Positions 1 to 7,341 of a stretch of 24,048 bases of DNA are shown here, piece by piece. This stretch comes from Bacillota bacterium (GTDB lineage Bacteria; Eremiobacterota; SpSt-956; JAKJGF01). The position numbers and the translations under genes are program-made. Every line of letters starts with the position of its first letter. The stretch's first letter is position 1. The DNA lies in the NCBI GenBank assembly GCA_029555925.1, contig JAKPQU010000272.1:1-24048 (forward strand), read 5' to 3'. The notes beneath the pieces are model-generated. The model searched no databases. It saw only the letters and a list, made by a program, of their open reading frames with translations, and had not been told where the DNA came from.

Positions 1-23
1 GTCCCTGTTTTTTTATTTATTTA
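1..23 (-). terminator. possible truncated terminator of peptidase gene 1
   Basis: Read on the minus strand, the stop codon of the first peptidase gene is followed by an A-rich run and then CAGGGAC at the window edge. The terminator of the third peptidase gene begins the same way (A-run then CAGGG). Only one arm is visible, so this is inference. Confidence 0.35.
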
Positions 24-1733
24 CTAGTTACCGAGCGTACGGGGTGAACCGTCATACCATTTTGCCGGTGAACCGTCTGCCAGCTTCCCTGCTTCTTCCT
101 GGACACCGCCGCCGCCGCCGCCCATGATCTGCATAAGTACCATGAGCACCTGCTCAGGTGTCATACCTGAAGCTTCAGAGAGATACTGTATGAGCTGTTC
201 TTCACCCATAGATGCAACCTGTTCCTCTGTCATACTCTGGAGAGTATTGATGAGTTGCATTACACTGGCTTCTGTTATGCCGCCTGCGCCTTCTGTCTTC
301 GGATTTGTAGAAGGAACATTTCCGAGGCTTGCCATAGCTTTAGACCAGCTGGTATCTTTAGCAAACTGGAGATTATCATACTTATATGCAGGTCCTCCAG
401 GTTGATCGGTCGGTGCATAAATGCTCAGACCTTTGGAATTCGGATATTTTCCGGGATCGCTTTCATTTGCTATTACAGCTTCACTTATGGCTTTTTTGAC
501 ATTTGCCGCAGCTTCTTTGAGTTTCGGATCTGATACGCCTTTTTCTAACAGATCTGCTACATGATTGAGATCTCTCATGTCTGCATAGGGTTTGGGTTGC
601 TGCCATCCGCCGTAATTTTCAGCCTGCATTATGGCATCTTTTACTGCAGTCTTATTATCGGTATTTAAAATAGCCTTTGAAAGTTCATCAGATGCTTTGG
701 TAACTCCATCTACTTTTGTCAGGTCTGTGGCAGAGAAGGTGCATATATCCTGCTGATGCTGTTCGTTAACCTTTACGACTAACTTGGCAAATTCCTCAGG
801 AGATACATCTATCTTCTTTGTCATAGCATTCTGTAACATTCCGATAGAGTTAGACATAGCTCTATTGCTCTGTAATGCACCTGCATTGAATTTCTTTTCA
901 GCTATGGCTTTCTTTAAAAGGCTTACTACTTCGCTCTTTGTTTTAGGTGTGCCTTTACCGTCTTCAAGCATACTGTTGTATGTCCAACCGGGGCCGCCTT
1001 CTGTTTCTTCGGAAGCGAGAAGTATTTTTGCGTTATCTTTGAGTTCATGGGCGACTTCTGCCGCTGCCATAAGACATGCGTCAAATCCCAGTATATCAAT
1101 CTTTTTACCTGTGATTTTTTCTGCATCTGCAAGAGCCTGTTTTATCTGAGGAGTAGACATAAATCCACCCTGAGTGTCATCGGCAATGGCTCCAGTGAAA
1201 CCGCCGCCGTGATCGTTCAGTACAAGAGCTACATGATCAGATGGGAATTTACTCATTGTATTTACAATGAATTTTGTCAGGGTTTCAGGTTTTGACATAT
1301 TTACATTCAGGCCATGGTCTTCTACTACCGGTGAATTTATCTGTTTCGGTGTTGTATCATGGGTTACATAAAAGGTTCTCGCGCCTTTCCAGGAAATACT
1401 GGAAGGACCGCTCGGTGCTTTTTCTTCACCTGTTTCTGTTTTTTCTACGTCTCTTCCCGGGCCTACATCTATCATGGCAACGATATGGGTATTTTTATCG
1501 GAACCTACGAGTTCCTGATTGTCTATATTATCTGCCTGGAATTCTTTTAAATTACAGTCTGCTCCGATATAGTTCATAAAGAGCCATTTTTTATGTTCTC
1601 CTACTGGAATATCCGCTCTCTGACTTCCTAAATCTACCTGATCAGCTACCTTTTCAGAATTACTTTCTTTCGGTCTTATCTGGCCTGCTCCCTGGTTGAT
1701 TGCCTGAAAGCTGCCTATTCTGTTGATATCCAT
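24..1733 (-). CDS. clostripain-like cysteine peptidase (C11), paralogue 1, with long C-terminal extension
   Basis: 569-aa member of peptidase family C11 (clostripain; caspase-like fold), which cleaves mainly after basic residues. The fold starts at about residue 48 (KKWLFMNYIGADCNL). The catalytic pair is His175 in LNDHGGG and Cys220 in GFDAC, 45 residues apart, as expected for the family. The conserved block EETEGGPGW follows. No signal peptide is visible; instead there is a ~47-residue N-terminal region beginning MDINRIGSF, shared with the three neighbouring paralogues. The C-terminus is ~90 residues longer than in the others: a Met/Gln/Glu-rich predicted helical segment, a seven-glycine run and two DGSP motifs. 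The start is set by AGGAGGT 7 nt upstream; an in-frame ATG 42 bp further upstream has no such site. Own promoter at 1801-1829. Family assignment is firm; substrate and location are unknown. Confidence 0.93.
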   Translation of the reverse strand: MDINRIGSFQAINQGAGQIRPKESNSEKVADQVDLGSQRADIPVGEHKKWLFMNYIGADCNLKEFQADNIDNQELVGSDKNTHIVAMIDVGPGRDVEKTETGEEKAPSGPSSISWKGARTFYVTHDTTPKQINSPVVEDHGLNVNMSKPETLTKFIVNTMSKFPSDHVALVLNDHGGGFTGAIADDTQGGFMSTPQIKQALADAEKITGKKIDILGFDACLMAAAEVAHELKDNAKILLASEETEGGPGWTYNSMLEDGKGTPKTKSEVVSLLKKAIAEKKFNAGALQSNRAMSNSIGMLQNAMTKKIDVSPEEFAKLVVKVNEQHQQDICTFSATDLTKVDGVTKASDELSKAILNTDNKTAVKDAIMQAENYGGWQQPKPYADMRDLNHVADLLEKGVSDPKLKEAAANVKKAISEAVIANESDPGKYPNSKGLSIYAPTDQPGGPAYKYDNLQFAKDTSWSKAMASLGNVPSTNPKTEGAGGITEASVMQLINTLQSMTEEQVASMGEEQLIQYLSEASGMTPEQVLMVLMQIMGGGGGGVQEEAGKLADGSPAKWYDGSPRTLGN

Positions 1734-1762
1734 TAAATTTACCTCCTGTTTTAATATTTTAA

Positions 1763-1775
1763 TTGCTTTACGCAA
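1763..1775 (-). promoter_or_regulatory. 5'-UTR mini-hairpin TTGC-N5-GCAA
   Basis: In the leader of peptidase gene 1 (minus strand) a 4-bp stem TTGC/GCAA with a 5-nt loop lies about 30 nt before the ATG. The leaders of genes 2 (3820-3832) and 3 (5430-5442) carry the same stem with different loops. Its function is unknown. Confidence 0.35.
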
Positions 1776-1800
1776 ATTCTAACCTTTTTTAACTTCTTTT

Positions 1801-1829
1801 ATTATAATAATTCTTTTCTGTTATTACAA
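1801..1829 (-). promoter_or_regulatory. sigma70-like promoter of peptidase gene 1
   Basis: Minus strand: TTGTAA (1824-1829), 17-bp spacer, TATAAT (1801-1806), about 68 bp before the ATG. Genes 3 and 4 have the identical hexamers and spacer length. Confidence 0.8.
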
Positions 1830-1837
1830 TAGGATTA

Positions 1838-1855
1838 TGTTACAGAAATGTTAAC
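1838..1855 (-). promoter_or_regulatory. direct-repeat operator (Pho-box-like) of peptidase gene 1
   Basis: Minus strand: GTTAACA-N5-GTAACA. The half-sites TTAACA and GTAACA repeat with an 11-bp period, the geometry of PhoB/PhoP-type response-regulator boxes. The same element occurs before all four peptidase genes. Here it lies 31 bp from the -10 box; in the other three the distance is 41 bp. Confidence 0.6.
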
Positions 1856-1935
1856 ATTTTATAAAAAATTAAAAAGGAGTAAGTTTTTCGACTGTGTCAC
1901 AGATTTTGTGTAATCCTACGGTAGAATCTTACTAT

Positions 1936-2014
1936 CGCTACAGGTAAATTAGTAACCATTTATCAGCTTCTGCCTGACAGGCTCTTACGAAGAAAAATAA
2001 TGTGCCTTATTTAA
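1936..2014 (+). repeat. dispersed repeat R-C, copy 1
   Basis: About 79 bp from CGCTACAGGTAAATTAG to the GCCTTATTTA end, with a GCCTGACAGGC palindrome inside. It is almost identical to the reverse complement of 7342-7418. A decayed inverted copy lies about 70 bp away at 2086-2139. Confidence 0.85.
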
Positions 2015-2085
2015 TTTGTTTTACAGACAATAAATTAGCCCTTATTTAATTTTTAAGTCTATATAAAAAATTAATTTTTCTTCTC

Positions 2086-2139
2086 CAGAGCCCGCCAGAC
2101 AGAAGCTTTTTACGGATACCATTTTACCTGTTACGGTAC
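2086..2139 (-). repeat. dispersed repeat R-C, degenerate copy
   Basis: Reads AGAGCCCGCCAGACAGAAGC and continues to TTTTACCTGTTACGGTAC. It matches the reverse complement of R-C copy 1 with scattered substitutions and a few indels, so copies 1 and 3 form an imperfect inverted pair. Confidence 0.65.
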
Positions 2140-2196
2140 TTACAGTATCTTTACACAAAATATTTCACATTTTAAATTTTCTTACTCCTTCAGAAA

Positions 2197-2294
2197 TTAC
2201 TGGCCTGAGCATAAGCATATAATAAAAGTTTTTCTCCCGTCACGCGTTACGCGTCACGAGAGCATATATGTATTATTTATGCTCACCTCAGTAA
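2197..2294 (+). mobile_element. MITE-like element (repeat D), copy 1
   Basis: 98 bp bounded by TTACTG and CAGTAA. The inverted ends extend imperfectly as TTACTGGCCTGAGCATAA and its counterpart. The centre is a heptamer array (CGTCACGCGTTACGCGTCACG) set between CTCCC and GAGAG. A near-identical 99-bp copy lies in reverse orientation at 13937-14035. It codes for nothing, so it would need a transposase in trans; no target-site duplication is obvious. Confidence 0.65.
2238..2258. repeat. heptamer array H1
   Basis: Three units of the GCGTYAC heptamer, the core of MITE-like copy 1. Confidence 0.8.
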
Positions 2295-2295
2295 C

Positions 2296-2357
2296 TATTG
2301 ACCTGAGCATGAGTGTGTAATAAATTGGCTCCTCCCGTGCGTTACGCGTCACGAGAG
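2296..2357 (+). repeat. partial MITE-like element (repeat D), copy 3
   Basis: Directly follows copy 1 and repeats its left half (GACCTGAGCAT, AATAAA, CTCCCGT, heptamers, CGAGAG). It lacks the right terminal repeat and ends a few bases before the stop codon of peptidase gene 2. Confidence 0.6.
2336..2355. repeat. heptamer array H2
   Basis: About two and a half units (GTGCGTTACGCGTCACGA), the core of the partial repeat D. Confidence 0.75.
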
Positions 2358-2364
2358 TTAATTA

Positions 2365-3798
2365 CTACTGTTTTCTGATTGGTTTAGGTGATCCGTCAGG
2401 CCATACTGGAACAGGCGGGTTTGCATGGAGAGCAGTCATTGTCATTGTTTCCCAGTCTTCTCCTCCGCCATAGTTGTCTCCTCCGCCACTTCCACCGGGT
2501 ACCTGTATTCCCCCGAGTGAATCTATAGCTTCAGCCCACTGTGTATCCTTTGCAAACTGTAGTTCTTTATAATCTGCACCGAGTCCTTCTGATTTCATTT
2601 CGCTATATATATGTAGTCCTTTTGAATTGGGGTGCTCGGAAGGAGAATTTTCATTTGCTATTATTGCTTTACTCAGGGCTTTCTTTACACCGAGAGCTGC
2701 TTCTTTCAGGGCAGGGTCTTTTACTGCCTTTTCAATCAGGCCTGCCATATGATCCATATCTCTCATGTCTTTATATGGTGCCCATCCGCCTCCGTAATTT
2801 TCTGCCTGCAGTATGGCTTTCTTTACTTCAGCTTTTTCATCTGTTTTTAAAATTGCTTTGGCAAGATCGTCTGTAGCTTTGGCAAGATCTCCCATTTTAC
2901 TCAGATCTGTAGCTGAAAATGTCGGTATATCTTTTTGATGGTCTTCATTTACCCTGACAACAAGCTTTGCAAATTCTTCAGGAGATACGTCGATTCTCTT
3001 TGTCATGGCTTCCTGTAATTTCTGTAAAGCTTCTCCTTTTCCTCCGGCAAGCATAGGTGAATAGGTCCAGCCGGGGCCTCCTTCAGTTTCTTCCGAAGCA
3101 AGGAGTATTTTTGCATTGTCTTTAAATTCATAGGCAGCCTGAACATCAGCCATAAGGCAGCAGTCGAAGCCGAGTATGTCAATTTTCTTGCCTGTAACTT
3201 TTTCTGCATCAGAAAGAGCCTGTTTTATTTGAGGCATGGTAAACATGCCGCCGTTTGAATCGTCCGATATGGCACCTGTCCATCCACCGCCGTGATCGTT
3301 TAATACAAGAGCTACATGGTCAGACGGGAATTTACTCATAGTATCTACAATGAATTTTGTAAGAGTTGCAGGATTTGACATGTCGATATTCAGATCATGT
3401 TCTGCTATTACTGGAGAATTGATCTTTCCTTCCGCATTATCTTTTGTTACATAAAAAGTTCTTCCACCTTTCCAGTCAATAGCAGACGGCTTTTCTTTAT
3501 CTTCCTCGGGAACTTCCCCTCTTCCTGTGGGGCCTACATCCATCATGGCCACAATATGAGTATTTTTATCTGAACCTGCCAGTTCCTGGTTGTCAATATT
3601 AAGAGCCTGAAATTCTTTCAGATTGCAGTCTCCGCCTATATAGTTCATAAAAAGCCACTTCTTGTGGACTCCTTCAGGAACGTCTGCTTTATGGCTCCCA
3701 AGTTCTACCTGATCTGATTTCTCTTCTGTTTCTTTTTTTCTTATCTGACCTGCTCCGCCGGTAAGATGTGTGAAACTGTTAACTCTGTTAATTTCCAT
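2365..3798 (-). CDS. clostripain-like cysteine peptidase (C11), paralogue 2
   Basis: 477-aa C11 peptidase. Catalytic His169 lies in LNDHGGGWTG and Cys214 in GFDCC, where the neighbouring residue is also Cys, unlike the Ala in the other three copies. The fold opens at KKWLFMNYIGGDCNL. It has the shared N-terminus (MEINRVNSF) and the shared C-terminal tail (WPDGSPKPIRKQ). The segment after the EETEGGPGW block is the shortest of the four: about 31 residues present in paralogue 1 are missing. No signal peptide is visible. The start is supported by AAGGAGGT about 6 nt upstream. It has its own promoter (3858-3885); no canonical terminator follows, only repeat D material. In sequence it is closer to paralogue 1 than to 3 and 4. 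Confidence 0.93.
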   Translation of the reverse strand: MEINRVNSFTHLTGGAGQIRKKETEEKSDQVELGSHKADVPEGVHKKWLFMNYIGGDCNLKEFQALNIDNQELAGSDKNTHIVAMMDVGPTGRGEVPEEDKEKPSAIDWKGGRTFYVTKDNAEGKINSPVIAEHDLNIDMSNPATLTKFIVDTMSKFPSDHVALVLNDHGGGWTGAISDDSNGGMFTMPQIKQALSDAEKVTGKKIDILGFDCCLMADVQAAYEFKDNAKILLASEETEGGPGWTYSPMLAGGKGEALQKLQEAMTKRIDVSPEEFAKLVVRVNEDHQKDIPTFSATDLSKMGDLAKATDDLAKAILKTDEKAEVKKAILQAENYGGGWAPYKDMRDMDHMAGLIEKAVKDPALKEAALGVKKALSKAIIANENSPSEHPNSKGLHIYSEMKSEGLGADYKELQFAKDTQWAEAIDSLGGIQVPGGSGGGDNYGGGEDWETMTMTALHANPPVPVWPDGSPKPIRKQ

Positions 3799-3857
3799 TT
3801 TATTACCTCCTTAAATCGATTGCTACTGGCAAAATTATTTCTATTTATCTATTGTCC

Positions 3858-3885
3858 ATTATATAGATTTTGCAATTTATTACAA
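3858..3885 (-). promoter_or_regulatory. sigma70-like promoter of peptidase gene 2
   Basis: Minus strand: TTGTAA (3880-3885), 16-bp spacer, TATAAT (3858-3863). The -35 hexamer matches the other three; the spacer is 1 bp shorter. Confidence 0.75.
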
Positions 3886-3904
3886 GATGGTTTTCCGAAA
3901 TAGT

Positions 3905-3922
3905 TGTTACCTATTTGTTAAA
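3905..3922 (-). promoter_or_regulatory. direct-repeat operator of peptidase gene 2
   Basis: Minus strand: TTTAACA-N5-GTAACA, 41 bp upstream of the -10 box. That is the same distance as in genes 3 and 4, although the promoter spacer is 1 bp shorter: the gap to the -35 is 19 bp here and 18 bp there. Confidence 0.55.
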
Positions 3923-3938
3923 TTTATGCTAAAAAAAA

Positions 3939-3960
3939 CAGGGCTCCTCTCAGAGCCCTG
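3939..3960. terminator. bidirectional intrinsic terminator after peptidase gene 3
   Basis: Perfect 8-bp stem CAGGGCTC/GAGCCCTG with a 6-nt loop, flanked by eight A on the left and six T on the right. It can work in both directions. On the minus strand it ends gene 3 just before the operator of gene 2. Confidence 0.9.
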
Positions 3961-3974
3961 TTTTTTATTAAAAA

Positions 3975-5408
3975 CTATTCGTTGCTTTTACGTGTCGGGA
4001 ATGGCGAACCATCCGGAAGGAATGCAGGAGTGTCGGATGGTGCAGCTGAGAACATATTGTCCATACCCCAGCCGTCTATAGAACCGTTACCATCGTCAAC
4101 ATAGTAGCCGCCGCTGCTTCCGCCCGGTGCTTTACCTACTTCTTTCAGTGCATCTGCCCATTTTGTTTCCTTTGCAAATGCCATATCTCCATATTTGTAA
4201 CCGGGACCATTTGATGCGGTGGTAGGTGCATATATGGTGAGACCTTCGGAACCGGGATATCTCGCGCTGTGTTCATTTGCTATTATAGCATCTTTGAACG
4301 CTTTCTGTACATTTGCTGCAGCTTCTTTTACAGCAGGGTCTTTTACTGCTTTACTTACATTACCGGCAAGGCTGAACAGATCTTTCAGATCTTTATAAGG
4401 ATTATATCCTCCGCCGTATTTGTCACCCTGTTTGAAGGCTGTTTTTATGGCTGCTTTTTCATCTGAGCCTATGATGGCCTGTGCAAAGGCATCTACTGAT
4501 TTTGTAAGGGCATCCATTTTTGTTAAATCAGTTGCTGAGAATGTAGGAATATCTCTGTTATGGGCTTCATTCTGTTTTACAACTACTTTGGCGAATTCTT
4601 CAGGAGATACTGTTATCCTCTGGCCTAAAGCTTCCTGAAGTTGTCCGATAGCATTTGACATTGATTGAGCAGCAGCTGCTTTCCCATCTTTCATCATTCC
4701 ATCATATGTCCATCCGGGGCCGCCTTCTGTTTCTTCGGAGGCAAGTAATATTTTTGCATCATTTCTTAATTCATGTGCTACTTCCGATTCTGCCATAAGA
4801 CAGGCATCGAAGCCAACTATATCAAGTTTTTTGCCTGTTTGTTTTTCTGCATCTGAAATAGCTTTGTGGAGGTTCGGAACGGACATAAAGCCACCGTCAG
4901 TTTCATCAGACATTGCACCGGTCAGACCGCCGCCGTGATCGTTTAATACAAGAGCTACATGTTGTGCAGGGAATCTCTTTACTGTATCTACTATGAACTT
5001 TGTTAGAGTTGCAGGATCTGACATGTCAACATGATTGCCATGGTCTGCAATTATCGGAGAGTTAACTTTGCCTTCCTGTGAATCTTTTGTCACATAGAAG
5101 GTTTTTGCCCCTGTCCATGTCCCTCCAAGCGGATTCGCCTCCGGGCCTACATCAATCATAGCTACAATATGGGTATTTGCGTCAGAACCAATATGCTCCT
5201 GATTGTCAATGTTTGCTTCCTGGAATTCTTTTAAGTTACAATCTGCTGCAATAAAGTTCATAAAGAGCCATTTTTTCTGTACTCCTTCATCTACCTTTGA
5301 AGAACCGAGCTGAACCATATCTCCTGGTGTTGCGTCCACTTCTTTCTTCGGTTTTGCTGCTGTACCTGCTGTTAACTGTGGGGTAAACCCTATTCTGTTA
5401 ATGTCCAT
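3975..5408 (-). CDS. clostripain-like cysteine peptidase (C11), paralogue 3
   Basis: 477-aa C11 peptidase with His158 (LNDHGGGLTG) and Cys203 (GFDAC), 45 residues apart. The N-terminus MDINRIGFTPQLT is nearly identical to paralogue 4, and the tail FLPDGSPFPTRKSNE matches paralogue 4 up to the last residues. The fold begins at KKWLFMNFIAADCNL. Just before the tail is a Gly/Asp-rich stretch (GGSSGGYYVDDGNG). No signal peptide or membrane segment is visible. AGGAGGT sits about 8 nt before the ATG, and the start region is almost base-for-base the same as in paralogue 4, pointing to a recent duplication. It is monocistronic: its own promoter (5468-5496) and a strong terminator (3939-3960). Confidence 0.93.
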   Translation of the reverse strand: MDINRIGFTPQLTAGTAAKPKKEVDATPGDMVQLGSSKVDEGVQKKWLFMNFIAADCNLKEFQEANIDNQEHIGSDANTHIVAMIDVGPEANPLGGTWTGAKTFYVTKDSQEGKVNSPIIADHGNHVDMSDPATLTKFIVDTVKRFPAQHVALVLNDHGGGLTGAMSDETDGGFMSVPNLHKAISDAEKQTGKKLDIVGFDACLMAESEVAHELRNDAKILLASEETEGGPGWTYDGMMKDGKAAAAQSMSNAIGQLQEALGQRITVSPEEFAKVVVKQNEAHNRDIPTFSATDLTKMDALTKSVDAFAQAIIGSDEKAAIKTAFKQGDKYGGGYNPYKDLKDLFSLAGNVSKAVKDPAVKEAAANVQKAFKDAIIANEHSARYPGSEGLTIYAPTTASNGPGYKYGDMAFAKETKWADALKEVGKAPGGSSGGYYVDDGNGSIDGWGMDNMFSAAPSDTPAFLPDGSPFPTRKSNE

Positions 5409-5467
5409 TAATAATACCTCCTATTTTAATTGCTTTATGCAAATTTTGACCTTGATCAACTATTTTT

Positions 5468-5496
5468 ATTATATTAATTTTTACCTGTTATTACAA
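5468..5496 (-). promoter_or_regulatory. sigma70-like promoter of peptidase gene 3
   Basis: Minus strand: TTGTAA (5491-5496), 17-bp spacer, TATAAT (5468-5473). Confidence 0.8.
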
Positions 5497-5514
5497 TAGA
5501 GTAGACAAGGAATA

Positions 5515-5532
5515 TGTTACAAAAATGTTAAC
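5515..5532 (-). promoter_or_regulatory. direct-repeat operator of peptidase gene 3
   Basis: Minus strand: GTTAACA-N5-GTAACA, 18 bp upstream of the -35 and 41 bp from the -10. Confidence 0.6.
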
Positions 5533-5577
5533 TTTTTACCAGAAAATAAAACATGTGAATATTGTTTGGAAAATTAA

Positions 5578-5601
5578 CAGAGCCGGCATTTGCCGGCCCT
5601 G
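5578..5601 (-). terminator. intrinsic terminator of peptidase gene 4
   Basis: On the minus strand the RNA reads CAGGGCCGGC-AAAU-GCCGGCUCUG then UUAAUUUU. The one non-Watson-Crick position is a G-U wobble only on this strand (A-C on the other), which fits use by gene 4. Confidence 0.85.
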
Positions 5602-5626
5602 TATTTATTTAATAAATAGCTTGAAA

Positions 5627-7015
5627 CTATTCTTCGTTTTTACGTGTTGGGAAAGGAGAACCGTCAGGCAGGAACTGTGGGGTATCCTGTGGAGCAAGAT
5701 TGGTATCCACATAGGAACTGCCACCGCTGCCAGGTGCCTTACCTACTTCTTTCAGTGCATCTGCCCATTTTGTATCCTTTGCAAAGGCCAGGTCTCCATA
5801 TTTATAACCAACACCTGATCCGGCAGTGGTTGGAGCGAATATAGTGAGACCTTCTGAATTCGGATATCTCGGGCTGTGTTCATTTGCAATGATGGCTTCT
5901 TTGAAAGCTTTCTTTACATTTGCTGCTGCTTCTTTTACTGCAGGATCTGTTACTGCTTTGCCAATATTGTCAGCCAGGTTATTCAGGTCTCTCAGGTCTT
6001 TGTAAGGATTATAGCCTCCGCCGTATTTGTCACCCTGTTTCATTGCATTTTTAATGGCTGATTTTTCACCTGATGCAATGATTGACTGTGCAAAGGCATC
6101 TACCGATTTTGCAAGGCTATCCATTTTGGTTAAGTCTGTTGCGGAGAAGGTTGGAATATCTCTCTGATGGGCTTCATTCTGTTTTACAACTATTTTTGCA
6201 AAATCTTCCACGCCGACTGTTATTCTCTGGCCTAAAGCTTCCTGGAGCTGCTGAATTGCACCTGCCATTGACATAGCAGAAGCTTCTTTGCCTTTGCCTA
6301 TCATTTCGTTATAGATCCATCCAGGGCCGCCTTCTGTTTCTTCAGAGGCAAGCAGGATTTTTGCATCGTTTCTAAATTCATAGGCAGGTTCCGTTTCTGC
6401 CATAAGGCATGCGTCAAAACCTATAATGTCCAGTTTTTTACCTGTAATCTTTTCTGCATCTGCAAATGCTTTGTGGAGGTTTGGTATGGACATAAATCCA
6501 CCATCGGTATCATCAGACATTGCACCTGTGAGCCCGCCGCCATGATCGTTCAATATAAGGGCAACATGTTCTGCAGGGAATTTATTCATTGTGTCTACAA
6601 TGAATTTTGTAAGCACTGCAGGGTCTGACATGTCAACATGATTGCCATGTTCTGCAATGACAGGTGAATTCACCTTGTTCGGTGTTGTATCTTTAGTTAC
6701 GTAAAAGGTTCTTGCACCTGTATAGGTTCCTCCGAGTGGATTTTTGCCGGGGCCTACATCAATCATAGCTACAACATGTGTATTCGCGTCAGAACCGACT
6801 TTTTCCTGATTATCAATATTTGCTTCCTGGAATTGTTTTAAGTTACAGTCTGCCGCAATGAAATTCATGAAGAGCCATTTCTTCTGCACTCCTTCATCTA
6901 CTTTCCCTGAACCGAGTTGAACCATATCACCGGGATCTGCCTCTGCTTCTTTCTTCGGTTTTGCTGCTGCACCTGATGTTAACTGCGGTGTAAACCCTAT
7001 TCTGTTAATATCCAT
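5627..7015 (-). CDS. clostripain-like cysteine peptidase (C11), paralogue 4
   Basis: 462-aa C11 peptidase with His158 (LNDHGGGLTG) and Cys203 (GFDAC). It is the closest relative of paralogue 3 in this window and aligns without gaps over about the first 200 residues. It has the shared N-terminus (MDINRIGFTP) and the tail FLPDGSPFPTRKNEE; the Gly-rich stretch before the tail is shorter. As in the other copies, no Lys or Arg occurs in the first 20 residues after the catalytic His, where self-processing C11 enzymes are cut. No signal peptide is visible. AGGAGGT precedes the ATG by about 8 nt. It has its own promoter (7090-7118), operator and terminator (5578-5601). It lacks the 5'-UTR mini-hairpin seen in the other three leaders. 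Confidence 0.93.
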   Translation of the reverse strand: MDINRIGFTPQLTSGAAAKPKKEAEADPGDMVQLGSGKVDEGVQKKWLFMNFIAADCNLKQFQEANIDNQEKVGSDANTHVVAMIDVGPGKNPLGGTYTGARTFYVTKDTTPNKVNSPVIAEHGNHVDMSDPAVLTKFIVDTMNKFPAEHVALILNDHGGGLTGAMSDDTDGGFMSIPNLHKAFADAEKITGKKLDIIGFDACLMAETEPAYEFRNDAKILLASEETEGGPGWIYNEMIGKGKEASAMSMAGAIQQLQEALGQRITVGVEDFAKIVVKQNEAHQRDIPTFSATDLTKMDSLAKSVDAFAQSIIASGEKSAIKNAMKQGDKYGGGYNPYKDLRDLNNLADNIGKAVTDPAVKEAAANVKKAFKEAIIANEHSPRYPNSEGLTIFAPTTAGSGVGYKYGDLAFAKDTKWADALKEVGKAPGSGGSSYVDTNLAPQDTPQFLPDGSPFPTRKNEE

Positions 7016-7089
7016 TAATAATACCTCCTAAAAAAAAATTATATATCATAATATTAAATATTTCTCAATTTTTTTCTTTTACTGAAAAT

Positions 7090-7118
7090 ATTATATTTTT
7101 TTTCAGATAAAATTACAA
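7090..7118 (-). promoter_or_regulatory. sigma70-like promoter of peptidase gene 4
   Basis: Minus strand: TTGTAA (7113-7118), 17-bp spacer, TATAAT (7090-7095), about 75 bp before the ATG. Confidence 0.8.
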
Positions 7119-7136
7119 TATAATTTGAAAATAATA

Positions 7137-7154
7137 TGTTACAGAATTGTTAAC
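7137..7154 (-). promoter_or_regulatory. direct-repeat operator of peptidase gene 4
   Basis: Minus strand: GTTAACA-N5-GTAACA, 18 bp from the -35 and 41 bp from the -10, as in gene 3. Confidence 0.6.
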
Positions 7155-7242
7155 ATTTTTTCAATTTTTTCATGGAAGCAAAGATGGGGAAGAGATTTTT
7201 CTAATTATGTGTATTTCATAACTTATTAGAATTTAAGTCGTC

Positions 7243-7341
7243 GTGACGCGTAACGCGTGACGGGTTTAATCCCTGTGCATCACGCATTACGCTTTACGCA
7301 TTACAAGGTCATTATTTATGGATAGTTATGAAACTAACTAT
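7243..7341 (-). repeat. dispersed repeat R-A, copy 1 (with heptamers)
   Basis: About 100 bp, nearly identical to the reverse complement of 15712-15810. It contains two heptamer runs (7242-7263 and 7276-7303), a conserved GGGTTTAATCCCTG joint and a hairpin ATAGTTA-6 nt-TAACTAT. Differences from the other copy are two substitutions and a 5-bp part of a heptamer unit. Confidence 0.85.

Larger units (their letters stand above)
1734..2364. other. intergenic region between peptidase genes 1 and 2
   Basis: About 630 bp without a convincing gene. From the gene 1 side it holds the leader, promoter and operator of gene 1, then an inverted pair of a dispersed repeat (1936-2014 and a decayed copy at 2086-2139), then a complete MITE-like element (2197-2294) and a partial one that ends a few bases before the stop codon of gene 2. 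Confidence 0.7.

Noticed and set aside
784..1149. Plus-strand ORFs opposite the peptidase genes
   Set aside because: They mirror conserved peptidase coding sequence; hydrophobic Ser/Phe/Leu-rich translations are typical antisense shadows.
1838..1855. Operator read as a simple palindrome (ATGTTAACAT)
   Set aside because: The palindrome is not kept in all four promoters (gene 2 has TTTAACA), whereas the direct repeat TTAACA-N5-GTAACA is kept in all.
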